DNA from: Streptomyces sp. ITFR-21
GTDB lineage: Bacteria; Actinomycetota; Actinomycetes; Streptomycetales; Streptomycetaceae
DNA: 64,000 nucleotides
NCBI RefSeq assembly: GCF_031844685.1
Contig: NZ_CP134605.1
Location: 6,422,001 to 6,486,000 of the forward strand
Reading direction: 5' to 3'
Shown here one piece after another: positions 9,040 through 20,134 of the stretch (positions are counted from its first letter, which is position 1; the number at the start of each line of letters is the position of its first letter). The translations under genes were made by a program, and so were the position numbers. The notes below the pieces were generated by a model. The model was given only the letters and a program-made list of their open reading frames with translations, made no database searches and had not been told where the DNA came from.

Positions 9040-9750
9040 TCAGGAGGGCCGCGGGCCGGGCCGGTGCTCCGGCCAGACCCGCACCTCTTCCCGCAGCGCG
9101 CGCTGAAACGCCGTCACCAGCGCCTGCACCACCAGCGGCTGCATCTGCGCGGACAGCGACCGCGTCGCCGACACCCGCTCCGGCCGCCGCACCTCGTCGC
9201 GGAAGATCCGGCCGATCTCCCGGACCGCCGCTCGGGCGTGCTCCAGCATCACCTCGCGGGCGGCAAGGATCGCCTCGACCGGGACCGGCACGTCCAGCAG
9301 CCGAATCCCCAGGTGCAGGGTCCCGGGGTCGACCCGGAAGGAGTCCGGGTCGGCGGTGCGCTCCAGCACGTTCATCGCCGCCAGCCGGTCCAGGTCGGTG
9401 TCGGCCAGCGGCCGCCCGGCCCGGCGCTCCAGCATGTCCCGGCCGATCTCCTCGACGCCCTCAGGCAGCCAGGACGCCACCAGCGCGCGGTGGATCGCCA
9501 GGTCGTGGGCACTGATGTCGTCCGGCAGCTGCTGCAGATAGCGCTCGATCGCGGCCAGCGTCAGCCCTTGGCGCCGCAACTCCCCGATCAGCGTCAGCCG
9601 GGACAGGTGTCCGGGCCCGTACCGGCCGACCCGGCGCGCACCGATGGCGGGCGGCGGCAGCAGACCCCGGGCGCTGTAGAAGCGGACGGTACGCACCGTC
9701 ACCCCGGCGCGGGCGGCCAGCTCGTCGATGGTGAGACCGGTCTCGGGCAC
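9040..9750 (-). CDS. MerR-family transcriptional regulator
   Basis: This 236-residue regulator has an N-terminal winged helix-turn-helix of MerR type (residues 5-75: 'TIDELAARAGVTVRTVRFY', then 'GLLPPP' and 'RLTLIGELRRQGLTL'). A long helical C-terminal part has no metal-binding cysteines, so it does not look like a metal sensor. It reads from a GTG only 5 nt below the TACTGT -10 box, so its mRNA is probably leaderless. It converges on the beta-oxidation operon and diverges from the M1 peptidase gene. Its target is not evident. Confidence 0.88.
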   Translation of the reverse strand: MPETGLTIDELAARAGVTVRTVRFYSARGLLPPPAIGARRVGRYGPGHLSRLTLIGELRRQGLTLAAIERYLQQLPDDISAHDLAIHRALVASWLPEGVEEIGRDMLERRAGRPLADTDLDRLAAMNVLERTADPDSFRVDPGTLHLGIRLLDVPVPVEAILAAREVMLEHARAAVREIGRIFRDEVRRPERVSATRSLSAQMQPLVVQALVTAFQRALREEVRVWPEHRPGPRPS

Positions 9751-9754
9751 CGGA

Positions 9755-9784
9755 ACAGTATCGCTGTGCCACCAGTGCTGTGAA
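9755..9784 (-). promoter_or_regulatory. promoter of the MerR gene
   Basis: Reading leftward: TTCACA (9779-9784), 18 nt, TACTGT (9755-9760), then the GTG at 9750. An imperfect 4-5-4 repeat (acag/ctgt, 9755-9767) overlaps the -10 box and could be an autoregulatory site. Confidence 0.5.
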
Positions 9785-9978
9785 AGGCCCCGCGGGGCCG
9801 TACCGGCGGCTGCGGCAGGCGCGAGGAGTCAGCGCGGGAGCGCGCGTGCGGTGTCCGCCCGCGCCGGGACGCCATAGGACGCCGCGGACCGCGGACCGGC
9901 GGGCGCGCGGCCAAAGGGCGCGCGGCGCGCGGACCGGGCAGCACCAACCGGCCGCCACCCGGACCGTACGCTGACCAA

Positions 9979-11409
9979 ATGCGTCCTCGTCCGCCGCGGG
10001 CCCCGCTGCGGGCCGCCCTGCCCCTGCTGCTCGCCTGCTGCCTGTCCTGCTCGGGAGCTCCGAGGGCGGCGCCGTCGGAACCGCCGCCCGGTTCCCCGGC
10101 AGGTGCCTCCGGCGCCGGCGACCCGCTCTTCCCCCAGGCGGGCAACGGCGGTTACGACGTCGCGCACTACGGGCTCGACCTGTCCTACGACCCCGGCTCA
10201 GGACAGCTCACCGGTACCGCCGTCATCACCGCCACCGCCACCGCCGACCTCGGGCGCTTCAACCTGGACCTCGCCGGGCTCACCGTCGGCCGGGTCACCG
10301 TCGACGGGCGCCCCGCGGCCACCGCACGGTCCGGTACCGAGCTGACGGTACGCCCGGCGCGCCCGGTCGCCCCCGGCGCCCGCTTCGAGGCCACCGTCGC
10401 CTACGCGGGCGTACCGGAGCTGCTCACCGACCCGGACGGCTCGCGCGAGGGATGGTTCCGCACCGACGACGGCGCGGTGGCGCTCGGCGAACCGGTCGGG
10501 TCCATGGCGTGGTTCCCCGGCGACGACCACCCGTCGGACAAGGCCGCCTACGACATCACCGTCTCCGTCCCCGACGGCCTCACCGCGGTGTCCAACGGCG
10601 AGCTCAACGCCCGCACCGGCGCAGGCGGCCGTACCGTCTTCCGCTGGCACACCGGCGAGCCGATGGCCACCTACCTGGCCACCCTCGCGATCGGCCACTA
10701 CACCGTCACCCGCTCCCGCACCCCCGCCGGACTTCCGCTCTACGTCGCCGTGGACCCGCGCTCCGACGACCCGCGGACCGCCGCCGCGCTGCGCCGCATC
10801 CCGGAGATCCTGGCCTGGGAGAGCGGCCTGTTCGGGCCGTACCCCTTCACGTCGGCGGGCGCGATCGTCGCCCACCTGCCCAAGGGCGAGGGCGGTTACG
10901 CCCTGGAGGCCCAGAACCGCCCGGTCTTCCCCGGCGACGGCGTCCCGCCCGCCGTCGACGCGGGCACCTTGGTGCACGAGCTGGCCCACCAGTGGTTCGG
11001 CGACGAGGCCACCCCGAGCCGCTGGCAGGACGTCTGGCTCAACGAGGGCTTCGCGACCTACGCCCAGTGGCTCTGGCAGGAGCACGAAGGCGGCGAATCC
11101 GTGGACCGCAGCGCCGCCGCGGCCTTCGCCGACCCCGCCGCCTGGGCCTTCCCGCCCGCCTCGCCGACCGCCGCACAGCTCTTCGCGCCCCCCGTCTACC
11201 AGCGCGGCGCCCTCGTCCTGTACGAACTGCGCCGCGCCCTGGGCGGCCCGCTGTTCTCAAAGCTGCTGCGGGCCTGGCCCGCCGCCCACCCGCACGGCAA
11301 CGCCTCCACCGCCGACTTCACCGCCTTCTGCCGGCGGCTCACCGGCAAGGATTTGACGGCGCTGTTCGCCGAGTGGCTCTACGGCAGGGCCAGGCCCGCC
11401 CGTCTGTGA
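9979..11409 (+). CDS. M1-family zinc metallopeptidase, lipoprotein
   Basis: This 476-residue protein is an aminopeptidase-N-type protease. The N-terminus has a basic start, a hydrophobic core and a lipobox-like 'LLAC' (Cys ~20), so the mature protein is probably anchored outside the membrane. Zinc ligands and the general base are in HELAHQWF (333-340), with the third ligand Glu in 'WLNEGFATY' (~356). The N-terminal beta domain is present; the long C-terminal helical domain of classical PepN is absent, as in other short actinobacterial members. A TACGCT box at 9967-9972 ends 6 nt before the ATG, which suggests a leaderless transcript. A 16-bp hairpin terminator follows. Confidence 0.88.
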   Translation: MRPRPPRAPLRAALPLLLACCLSCSGAPRAAPSEPPPGSPAGASGAGDPLFPQAGNGGYDVAHYGLDLSYDPGSGQLTGTAVITATATADLGRFNLDLAGLTVGRVTVDGRPAATARSGTELTVRPARPVAPGARFEATVAYAGVPELLTDPDGSREGWFRTDDGAVALGEPVGSMAWFPGDDHPSDKAAYDITVSVPDGLTAVSNGELNARTGAGGRTVFRWHTGEPMATYLATLAIGHYTVTRSRTPAGLPLYVAVDPRSDDPRTAAALRRIPEILAWESGLFGPYPFTSAGAIVAHLPKGEGGYALEAQNRPVFPGDGVPPAVDAGTLVHELAHQWFGDEATPSRWQDVWLNEGFATYAQWLWQEHEGGESVDRSAAAAFADPAAWAFPPASPTAAQLFAPPVYQRGALVLYELRRALGGPLFSKLLRAWPAAHPHGNASTADFTAFCRRLTGKDLTALFAEWLYGRARPARL

Positions 11410-11435
11410 CGCCCGGCAGGGCGCGCGGCGATCCG

Positions 11436-11475
11436 GCGGGCCCCGGGGACCCGGCCGGCGGTCCCCGGGGCCCGC
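11436..11475 (+). terminator. hairpin after the M1 peptidase
   Basis: Perfect 16-bp inverted repeat (11436-11451 with 11460-11475) around an 8-nt loop, 27 nt behind the peptidase stop. There is no T tract, which is usual for GC-rich actinobacterial terminators. Confidence 0.7.
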
Positions 11476-11482
11476 GTCCTGT

Positions 11483-11572
11483 ATGCCGGGCGCGGACGCA
11501 CCGGGAAACCCCCGCGACAACGACGACCCGGCCGACCGCTGGTTCGAGAAGAAGCCGGACCGACCTGGATAA
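11483..11572 (+). CDS. possible 29-residue peptide upstream of tex
   Basis: ATG at 11483 opens a 29-codon frame ending TAA at 11570-11572, in the gap before tex. The peptide is charged (Asp/Arg/Lys-rich, 'DRWFEKKPDRPG' at its end). No good ribosome site is visible and the terminator stem lies 8 nt upstream. It may be a real small gene, the tail of a lost gene, or chance. Confidence 0.25.
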   Translation: MPGADAPGNPRDNDDPADRWFEKKPDRPG

Positions 11573-11614
11573 TGCTGCGGGCAGGAGTCCAGCGAAGAGA
11601 GCGGGTTCAGCATC

Positions 11615-14047
<2,433 letters not shown>

Positions 14048-14072
14048 GCGCAGGCAAGCGGCGGGTCCTCTG

Positions 14073-14100
14073 TTGACGTGACCTGGACAGGCGCTAGCCT
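14073..14100 (+). promoter_or_regulatory. consensus-like promoter of the secreted peptidase
   Basis: TTGACG (14073-14078), 16 nt, TAGCCT (14095-14100). The GTG of the next gene begins 7 nt after the -10 box, at the expected +1, so the mRNA should be leaderless. Confidence 0.7.
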
Positions 14101-14106
14101 CCCCGG

Positions 14107-16083
14107 GTGATCTCAAAGACGCGGGCACTCCGCACTCCGTGGATCTCCGTGCCGGTGGCGCTGGTCGCCGCCCTGGCCGCCGTGCTCACCGCCCCCGGTG
14201 CCGCCCACGCGGCCGGCACCGGGGGCGGAACCGTGCGGCACGGCCTCAGCCGACCCGACTACTCGTACGCCGACGCCATCCGCGAGGCCGTCTGGGTGGA
14301 CACCGGGCTCGACGGCGACGGCGACGGCCGTACCGACCGGGTGGCCGTCGACATCGTGCGGCCCAGGGAACCGGCCGAGGCAGGCCGCAAGGTCCCCGTC
14401 ATCATGGACGCCAGCCCGTACTACTCCTGCTGCGGGCGCGGCAACGAGAGCCAGGTCAAGACGTACGACGCGGCTGGGAACATCGTCCAGGCGCCGCTGT
14501 TCTACGACAACTACTTCGTCCCCCGCGGCTACGCGACCGTCCTGGTCGACCTCGCCGGCACCGACCGCTCCGACGGCTGCGTGGATGTCGGCGGCCCCTC
14601 CGACATCCAGTCCGCCAAGGCCGTCGTGGACTGGCTCAACGGCCGTGCCAAGGGCTACAGCGCCCGCTCCGGCGGCCGGGGTGTCAAGGCCGCCTGGACC
14701 ACGGGCGACGTCGGCATGATCGGCAAGAGCTGGGACGGCACCATCGCCAACGGCGTCGCCGCCACCGGGGTGCGCGGCCTGAAGACCATCGTGCCGATCA
14801 GCTCCATCTCCTCCTGGTACGACTACTACTTCCACCAGGGCGCCCCGCTCCAGGACGGCCCCGAGTGGCTGTCGGACTACGTGGAGAGCGATGGCGCGCA
14901 CGCCGCCTGCGCCGCCGAGCAGCAGCAGATCATCGACGGCTCTCCGCGTACCGGCGACTGGACCCCCTTCTGGACCGACCGGGACTACGTCAAGGACGCG
15001 GGCAAGGTCCGCGCCAGCGTCTTCGCGGTGCAGGGCATGCAGGACCTCAACGTCCGCACCAAGAACTTCGGCCAGTGGTGGCAGGCGCTGTCCGCGCAAG
15101 GCGTCGAGCGCAAGGTGTGGCTGTCGCAGACCGGCCACGTCGACCCCTTCGACTACCGGCGTGCGGCCTGGGTGCCCACCCTCCAGCGCTGGTTCGACCA
15201 CTACCTGCTCGGCGTGGACAACGGCGTCCAGCGCGAGCCCATGGCCGACGTCGAGCGGGCCGTTGACCACTGGACCACCGACCCGGTGTGGCCCGCCCCC
15301 GGCACCCGCGACACCGCGCTGACTCTCGGCCCCGCCGCCACCGACGGTCCGGGCACCCTGGGCACGGGACCGGCCGTCGCGGGCACCGCGTCCTTCACCG
15401 ACGACCCCGGCCTCTGGGAGGAGGACTGGGCCGCCGCGGCCGACACCGCCACGCCGGACAAGACCGTCTTCACCACCGGTGTGCTCGCCGAGGACCTGCG
15501 GATCTCCGGCGGCGGCACCGTCACGGTCACCGCCTCCTCGTCCACCACCAGCGCACACCTGTCCGCCGTTCTGGTCGACCTCGGTCCCGAGACCGTCCGC
15601 GACCACCTCGGCGCCGGCGAGGGCGTCACCACCCTGGACACCCGCTCCTGCTACGGCCGGAGCACCCCGGGCGACAGCGCCTGCTACCTGGACACCGCGG
15701 CCGACGCCGAGAGCGTGGACCACAACGTGTTCAGCCGCGGCTGGGCCGACCTCGGCCACTACCGGACGCTCGCCCACGGGGTGCCGCTCACGCCGGGCAA
15801 GGCGTACACCATGACGATCCAGCTGGCCGCCACCGACCACGTGGTGCCCGCCGGGCACCGGCTCGCGCTGATCGTCGCCGGCACGGACGCCGGCCTGATC
15901 CTGCCGCCCGACACCACCCCCACGGTCGGCGTCGACCTGAAGCGGTCGGTCCTGCGGCTGCCGGTGGTCGGCGGGGCGGACGCGCTGCGGCCGGTACCGG
16001 GCGCCACCGCGCCGCGTCTGCCGTCCACCCCCCGGCCGGCGGCACCGGCACCGTCCCTCAGGGCGGCGGCCGAACTGGGCTGA
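14107..16083 (+). CDS. secreted Xaa-Pro dipeptidyl-peptidase / CocE-type hydrolase
   Basis: This is a 658-residue serine hydrolase of the S15/CocE type. The N-terminus is a classical signal peptide (basic start, hydrophobic residues ~12-35, cleavage near 'AHA-AG'). The nucleophile Ser is in 'MIGKSWDG' (~208), and a catalytic-His candidate is in 'QTGHVDPFDY' (~343). The C-terminal third is the jelly-roll X-Pro dipeptidyl-peptidase domain. It probably releases X-Pro dipeptides from extracellular peptides; an esterase role cannot be excluded. The GTG coincides with the predicted transcription start. Confidence 0.9.
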   Translation: MISKTRALRTPWISVPVALVAALAAVLTAPGAAHAAGTGGGTVRHGLSRPDYSYADAIREAVWVDTGLDGDGDGRTDRVAVDIVRPREPAEAGRKVPVIMDASPYYSCCGRGNESQVKTYDAAGNIVQAPLFYDNYFVPRGYATVLVDLAGTDRSDGCVDVGGPSDIQSAKAVVDWLNGRAKGYSARSGGRGVKAAWTTGDVGMIGKSWDGTIANGVAATGVRGLKTIVPISSISSWYDYYFHQGAPLQDGPEWLSDYVESDGAHAACAAEQQQIIDGSPRTGDWTPFWTDRDYVKDAGKVRASVFAVQGMQDLNVRTKNFGQWWQALSAQGVERKVWLSQTGHVDPFDYRRAAWVPTLQRWFDHYLLGVDNGVQREPMADVERAVDHWTTDPVWPAPGTRDTALTLGPAATDGPGTLGTGPAVAGTASFTDDPGLWEEDWAAAADTATPDKTVFTTGVLAEDLRISGGGTVTVTASSSTTSAHLSAVLVDLGPETVRDHLGAGEGVTTLDTRSCYGRSTPGDSACYLDTAADAESVDHNVFSRGWADLGHYRTLAHGVPLTPGKAYTMTIQLAATDHVVPAGHRLALIVAGTDAGLILPPDTTPTVGVDLKRSVLRLPVVGGADALRPVPGATAPRLPSTPRPAAPAPSLRAAAELG

Positions 16084-16105
16084 CCGGGGGACCCACGGGA
16101 ACCAG

Positions 16106-16160
16106 GGCGGCCCGCGGCGCGTTTCACTGAACAGAACGGTCGGACGCGGCGCGGGCCGCC
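16106..16160. terminator. long-looped hairpin between peptidase and small membrane gene
   Basis: The 11-bp arms ggcggcccgcg (16106-16116) and complement (16150-16160) are separated by 33 nt. The loop (AT-richer, 'tttcactgaacagaac') may hold the promoter of the next gene, so this could be regulatory rather than a terminator. Confidence 0.4.
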
Positions 16161-16179
16161 GTGAGATGGAGGCGGGGAC

Positions 16180-16362
16180 ATGTCGAGTCGAGCGAAACTC
16201 GCAGTCGGTGGCGCGGTGGTGGGGCTGATCCTGCTCATCTGGGTACCGTGGTGGGTCACTTTCCTGATCGTCGTCGGCGTGCCGGTGGCCGCCTACCTGA
16301 CCCTCGACTCCTCCCAGCGGCGTCGGCTGCGTCGGGTGAGCCGCCGGCAAATAGGTCGCTGA
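16180..16362 (+). CDS. small membrane protein
   Basis: This 60-residue protein has one long or two short hydrophobic segments (residues ~6-42, including 'LILLIWVPWWVTFLIVVGV') and a strongly basic C-terminal tail (RRRLRRVSRRQIGR). It would be a membrane-anchored peptide with a positively charged cytoplasmic end. ATG follows GGAGGCGGGG. I do not know a function; the composition and codon use are those of a real gene. Confidence 0.7.
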   Translation: MSSRAKLAVGGAVVGLILLIWVPWWVTFLIVVGVPVAAYLTLDSSQRRRLRRVSRRQIGR

Positions 16363-16426
16363 CCTGGCGGGATCCCGGATAGGGTGCGTGCGCGGTCAGG
16401 GCACTCGATCGAGGGGACGAAGCTCC

Positions 16427-16978
16427 ATGAGCATCGGCACGGGCACAGTGGTCGCGGTGAGCCGCGACGCCGCGCACCGCTTCAGCAAGCCCACCCGGGA
16501 CAGCGTCAGGCTGCTGGCCGGCCTCGGCGTGGAGGGCGACGCGCATCTGGGCGTCACCGTCCAGCACCGGTCCCGGGTGGCCCAGGACCCCACGCAGCCC
16601 AACCTGCGGCAGGTCCACCTCATCCATGACGAGTTGTTCGCCGAGCTGCGCGCCGCCGGATACGACATCGCCCCCGGCGACCTCGGGGAGAACGTGACGA
16701 CGCACGGCGTGGACCTGCTCGCCCTGCCCGTCGGCACCCGGCTGCGCCTCGGACCCGACGCGGTGGTCGAGATCACCGGCCTGCGCAACCCCTGCCGCCA
16801 GATCGACCGCTTCCGCAGCGGTCTGCTCAAGCACGTCGTGAGCAGGGACGGGAGCGGCCGGATCGCCCGCAAAGGCGGCGTGATGGGCGTCGTCCTGACC
16901 ACGGGCGACATCCGTCCGGGCGACCCCGTCCGCGTTTGCCTCCCCGCCACCCCGCACCGCCCGCTGGAAAGGGTCTGA
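16427..16978 (+). CDS. MOSC-domain protein
   Basis: This 183-residue protein consists of one MOSC domain (molybdenum cofactor sulfurase C-terminal fold, as in YiiM). Characteristic parts are 'GVEGDAHLG' near residue 40, 'PGDLGENVTTHGVDL' near 85 and the conserved cysteine in 'ITGLRNPCRQID' near 125. Such proteins bind sulfurated molybdenum cofactor and reduce N-hydroxylated compounds. ATG at 16427 is preferred over upstream in-frame codons because GAGGGGA lies at 16411-16417. The broken NADAR gene starts 3 nt downstream, so the two were probably cotranscribed. Confidence 0.85.
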   Translation: MSIGTGTVVAVSRDAAHRFSKPTRDSVRLLAGLGVEGDAHLGVTVQHRSRVAQDPTQPNLRQVHLIHDELFAELRAAGYDIAPGDLGENVTTHGVDLLALPVGTRLRLGPDAVVEITGLRNPCRQIDRFRSGLLKHVVSRDGSGRIARKGGVMGVVLTTGDIRPGDPVRVCLPATPHRPLERV

Positions 16979-16981
16979 CGG

Positions 16982-17569
16982 ATGCGGCCCGACAGTCCGG
17001 CGCCGGCGGCCGATGCCCGTTCGGTGGAAGAACTCCTCGCCCTCACCGCCTCCGGCGCCCGCGTCAGGTACCTGCACTTCTGGGGGCACCGCCCCCAGCG
17101 CGACGGCGCCCCCGGGCCGGGCTGTCTCAGCCAGTGGTGGCCGTCCCCCTTCACCGTGGACGGCGTCACCTACCGCACCGCCGAGCACTGGATGATGGCC
17201 GGCAAGGCCCGCCTGTTCGGCGACGCGGACGCCGAGCACCGCGTGCTGAGCGCCGTCCACCCCAAGTCCGCCAAGGACGCCGGCCGCGCGGTCCGCGGCT
17301 TCGACGAGACACTCTAGGTGGGTGAACGGTCCGCCCTGGTCGCCGAGGGCACCGTCCACAAGTTCGGCCAGCACCCCGACCTGCGCGCCTTCCTCGTCGC
17401 CACCCGTGACCGCGTTTTGGCCGAGGCCAGCCCCCTCGACCGGGTCTGGGGTATCGGCTTGTCCGCCGACGACCCCGACGCCGCGCACCCGGGCGCCTGG
17501 CGCGGCCTCAGCCTGCTGGGCTTCGCCCTCATGGAGGCGCGGTCCCGCCTGACACCGCGCGCCGACTGA
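16982..17569 (+). pseudogene. NADAR (YbiA-like) protein with an in-frame amber stop
   Basis: Residues 1-111 carry the first half of the NADAR fold ('FWGHRP', 'SQWWPSPFTVDG', 'TAEHWMMAGKARLFG'). TAG at 17315-17317 then interrupts the frame. The same frame continues without a shift into the second half ('VHKFGQHPDLRAFL', 'VLAEASPLDRVWGIGLSADDP') to 17569. Family members have Trp where the stop is, so a single TGG-to-TAG change explains everything. NADAR proteins hydrolyse N-glycosidic bonds in riboflavin intermediates or ADP-ribosylated guanine. A second product could start at the GTG directly after the stop (17318), and readthrough is possible, so loss of function is likely but not certain. 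Confidence 0.85.
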
Positions 17570-17706
17570 GCCGCGCGGGTGACGCGGAGCGGCAGCGGCC
17601 CCGCGGAGGTGTCCGAAGCCCGTGCGGGGGAAAGGGCACACCACACCCACCGACGTGAGGCGCGCACCGAGAGCCCTACCGCCGTACCGAAGGGGACACA
17701 CCGAAG

Positions 17707-19086
17707 ATGACGGAACGTCTGGTCGTGGTCGGCGGCGACGCCACCGGCATGTCCGCGGCCTCGCAGGCGCGGCGCCGCAGACCCGCCGCCGACCTGGAGA
17801 TCGTCGCCTTCGAACGCGGTCGGCACACCTCGTACTCCGCCTGCGGCATCCCCTACTGGATCGGCGGCGACACCGCCGGCCCAGACGCCCTGATCGCCAG
17901 GACCCCGCAGCAGCACCGGGCCCGGGACATCGACGTGCGGCTCGGAACCGAGGTGACCGAGTTGGACCTGCCGGCGGGCCGGGTACGCAGCCGGGACCCC
18001 GAAGGCCACGAGGAGTGGACCGGCTACGACCACCTGGTGATCGCGACCGGTGCCGTACCCGTACGCCCGGACATTGCCGGTATCGACGCGCCCGGCGTCT
18101 ACGGAGTGCAGACACTGGACGACGGCGAGGCCGTACTGAAAGGCCTGGACCGAGCCGGGGTCCGGCAGGCCGTGGTGGTCGGCGGCGGCTACATCGGCGT
18201 CGAGATGGCCGAGGCGATGCTGCGCCACGGCCTGGACGTCACCCTGGTGGACCGGGCCGAGCAGCCGATGACCACCCTCGACCCCGACATGGGCCGGCTG
18301 GTCCGCGACGCCCTGGAGGGCCTCGGTGTGGCGGTCGTGTCGGGCGCCGTCGTCCGCGAGGTGCTGACCGGCGACGGCGGCCGGGTGCGCGCCGTCGCCA
18401 CCGACCGCGGCGAGTTCCCCGCTGACATCGTGGTGCTGGGCCTCGGCGTCCGCCCCTGCACCGCGCTGGCCCGCGCGGCGGGGCTGCCACTGGGACCGCA
18501 CGGCGGCCTGCTCACCGACCGCTCTATGCGGGTCCGCGGGACCGAACGGGTGTGGGCGGGCGGCGACTGTGTGGAGGTGCGCAACCTGGTCTCCGGGGCC
18601 CTCCAGCACATCGCGCTCGGCACCCACGCCAACAAGCACGGTCGGATCATCGGCACCAACATCGGCGGCGGCTACGCCACCTTCCCGGGTGTCGTCGGCA
18701 CCGCCGTCAGCAAGGTGTGCGACGTGGAGCTGGCCCGTACCGGTCTGAAGGAGTCCCAGGCGCGCGGCGCCGGGCTGGAGTTCGTCACCGCCGTCATCGA
18801 GTCGACCAGCCGGGCCGGCTACTACCCGGACGCGGCCCCGATGACCGTCAAGATGATCGCCGAACGCGGCACCGGCCGGCTGCTCGGTGTGCAGATCGTC
18901 GGCCGCGAGGGCGCGGCGAAACGCGTCGACGTCGCGGCGGTCGCGCTCACCGCGGGCATGACCGTCGGGCAGATGGTCGACCTGGACCTCGGCTACGCAC
19001 CGCCCTTCTCACCGGTGTGGGACCCGGTGCTGGTCGCGGCGCGCAAGGCGGCGGACGCGGTCGCGGCGGACATCAGGAAGGCGTGA
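17707..19086 (+). CDS. CoA-disulfide reductase-like FAD/NAD(P) oxidoreductase
   Basis: This is a 459-residue flavoprotein of the pyridine nucleotide-disulfide family. The N-terminal FAD motif is a variant ('VVVGGDATGMSAA'), followed by the single redox cysteine Cys46 in 'SYSACGIPYWIGG'. These are the hallmarks of CoA-disulfide reductase and NADH oxidase/peroxidase enzymes. The NAD(P) motif 'VVVGGGYIGVEMAE' lies near 158 and the second FAD segment 'VWAGGDCVE' near 285; a C-terminal dimerisation domain follows. It probably reduces CoA disulfide or a related low-molecular-weight disulfide. Its last 14 nt overlap the convergent next gene. Confidence 0.88.
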   Translation: MTERLVVVGGDATGMSAASQARRRRPAADLEIVAFERGRHTSYSACGIPYWIGGDTAGPDALIARTPQQHRARDIDVRLGTEVTELDLPAGRVRSRDPEGHEEWTGYDHLVIATGAVPVRPDIAGIDAPGVYGVQTLDDGEAVLKGLDRAGVRQAVVVGGGYIGVEMAEAMLRHGLDVTLVDRAEQPMTTLDPDMGRLVRDALEGLGVAVVSGAVVREVLTGDGGRVRAVATDRGEFPADIVVLGLGVRPCTALARAAGLPLGPHGGLLTDRSMRVRGTERVWAGGDCVEVRNLVSGALQHIALGTHANKHGRIIGTNIGGGYATFPGVVGTAVSKVCDVELARTGLKESQARGAGLEFVTAVIESTSRAGYYPDAAPMTVKMIAERGTGRLLGVQIVGREGAAKRVDVAAVALTAGMTVGQMVDLDLGYAPPFSPVWDPVLVAARKAADAVAADIRKA

Positions 19087-19999
19087 CGGCTTCCTGCCGG
19101 ACGGCCTCATCGGTCGCGGCCTCCCTGAGCGCGGTCCGCTGAGCCGCCGCGTCGGGGATTCCGGCCAGCCTGCCCAGCGCCTCCAGCAGCGCCGGCAGCG
19201 AAGGCCCGCGCCCGACCGGCAGCACCTCGCCGGGCGCCTCGTCCAGCAGTACGAACGCCATGTCGCCGGTCCGCGCCACCAGGCTCCAGCCGGGACCGTC
19301 GGCCCGCACCGCGCCGTGCGCGGCACGCACCCTGCCCGCAGGCGGCGTGTCCCGCAGGTAGCCCTCGGCATCGGCCAGGGCGCCGCGCACGCCGCCATGA
19401 GAGGGGCCGGCGGGTGCCGCCGCCGCCCCGGCGCTCCCGGCGATGCCGTCCTCGCCTCCGTCCTGCCCCCCGCCCCCGCCCGCGGCGGAGCCGGGAACGG
19501 CGGCGTTCTCCTCGGCGGGGAACTGATCACGCCACTCACGCCAGCGGACCGCGATCTCGTCCGCGCCCGCCCGCCGCTGGGCCGGCCCCCAGGCCGAGGC
19601 GTCCGGCGGCGCCAGCGGCGGGCGGCCACCGGTGTCCTCGTCCGGGTCGTACGGGTCCGGTACGCCGGGTACGGCGACCGCCACGGGGAGCGGCCAGCCC
19701 GGCAGCGACGCGGCCACGCTGTTCCCGTCGGGGGAGAGGTCGTACTCCAGCCCGCAGTCCCAGGCGGCCAGCGCGCACGCCACCGCGGCCACGTCGGTCG
19801 TGGCCACCGTCCACCGGGCGCCGGTCCCGTCCTGGCCGAACACCAGACCGTAGCCCGCCTCGAGCGGTTCGAGGCCCAGCTCCCCGCACGCGGCCGGGTA
19901 GTCGTCCCCGAGCACGCCGGGGAAGCAGCCGGGCGTCAGCATCGCGGCGGTCAGTACGAACAGCGCGTCCTCGGCGCCCTGCAGCTCCTGTGCGGCCAT
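19073..19999 (-). CDS. conserved hypothetical protein
   Basis: This is a 308-residue soluble acidic protein. It has two structured parts joined by a Gly/Ala-rich linker (~residues 165-195): an N-terminal domain with 'AAVACALAAWDCGLEYDLSP' and 'LPGWPLPVAVAVPG', and a C-terminal domain with 'GDMAFVLLDEAPGEVLPVG'. No catalytic motif, signal or membrane segment is visible. Codon bias is normal for the host. It overlaps the flavoprotein gene tail to tail by 14 nt. Function unknown. Confidence 0.75.
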   Translation of the reverse strand: MAAQELQGAEDALFVLTAAMLTPGCFPGVLGDDYPAACGELGLEPLEAGYGLVFGQDGTGARWTVATTDVAAVACALAAWDCGLEYDLSPDGNSVAASLPGWPLPVAVAVPGVPDPYDPDEDTGGRPPLAPPDASAWGPAQRRAGADEIAVRWREWRDQFPAEENAAVPGSAAGGGGGQDGGEDGIAGSAGAAAAPAGPSHGGVRGALADAEGYLRDTPPAGRVRAAHGAVRADGPGWSLVARTGDMAFVLLDEAPGEVLPVGRGPSLPALLEALGRLAGIPDAAAQRTALREAATDEAVRQEAVTPS

Positions 20000-20134
20000 C
20001 AGCCCTCCCCGCTCGTCCCGGTCCGCGCACCATAACCAGCCGGTAACCTCCGCGTCGAGAGGCGGCGCTCCGGGAGATCCCGGCCCGGTGCGGCCGATGA
20101 CGTCCGGGCGGGCCGGGGGCCGACGGCGGGCCGA

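Noticed and set aside
17318..17569. Second half of NADAR as an independent gene
   Set aside because: It lies in the same frame directly after a TAG and completes a split domain, so a nonsense mutation is more likely than two genes, although reinitiation is possible.
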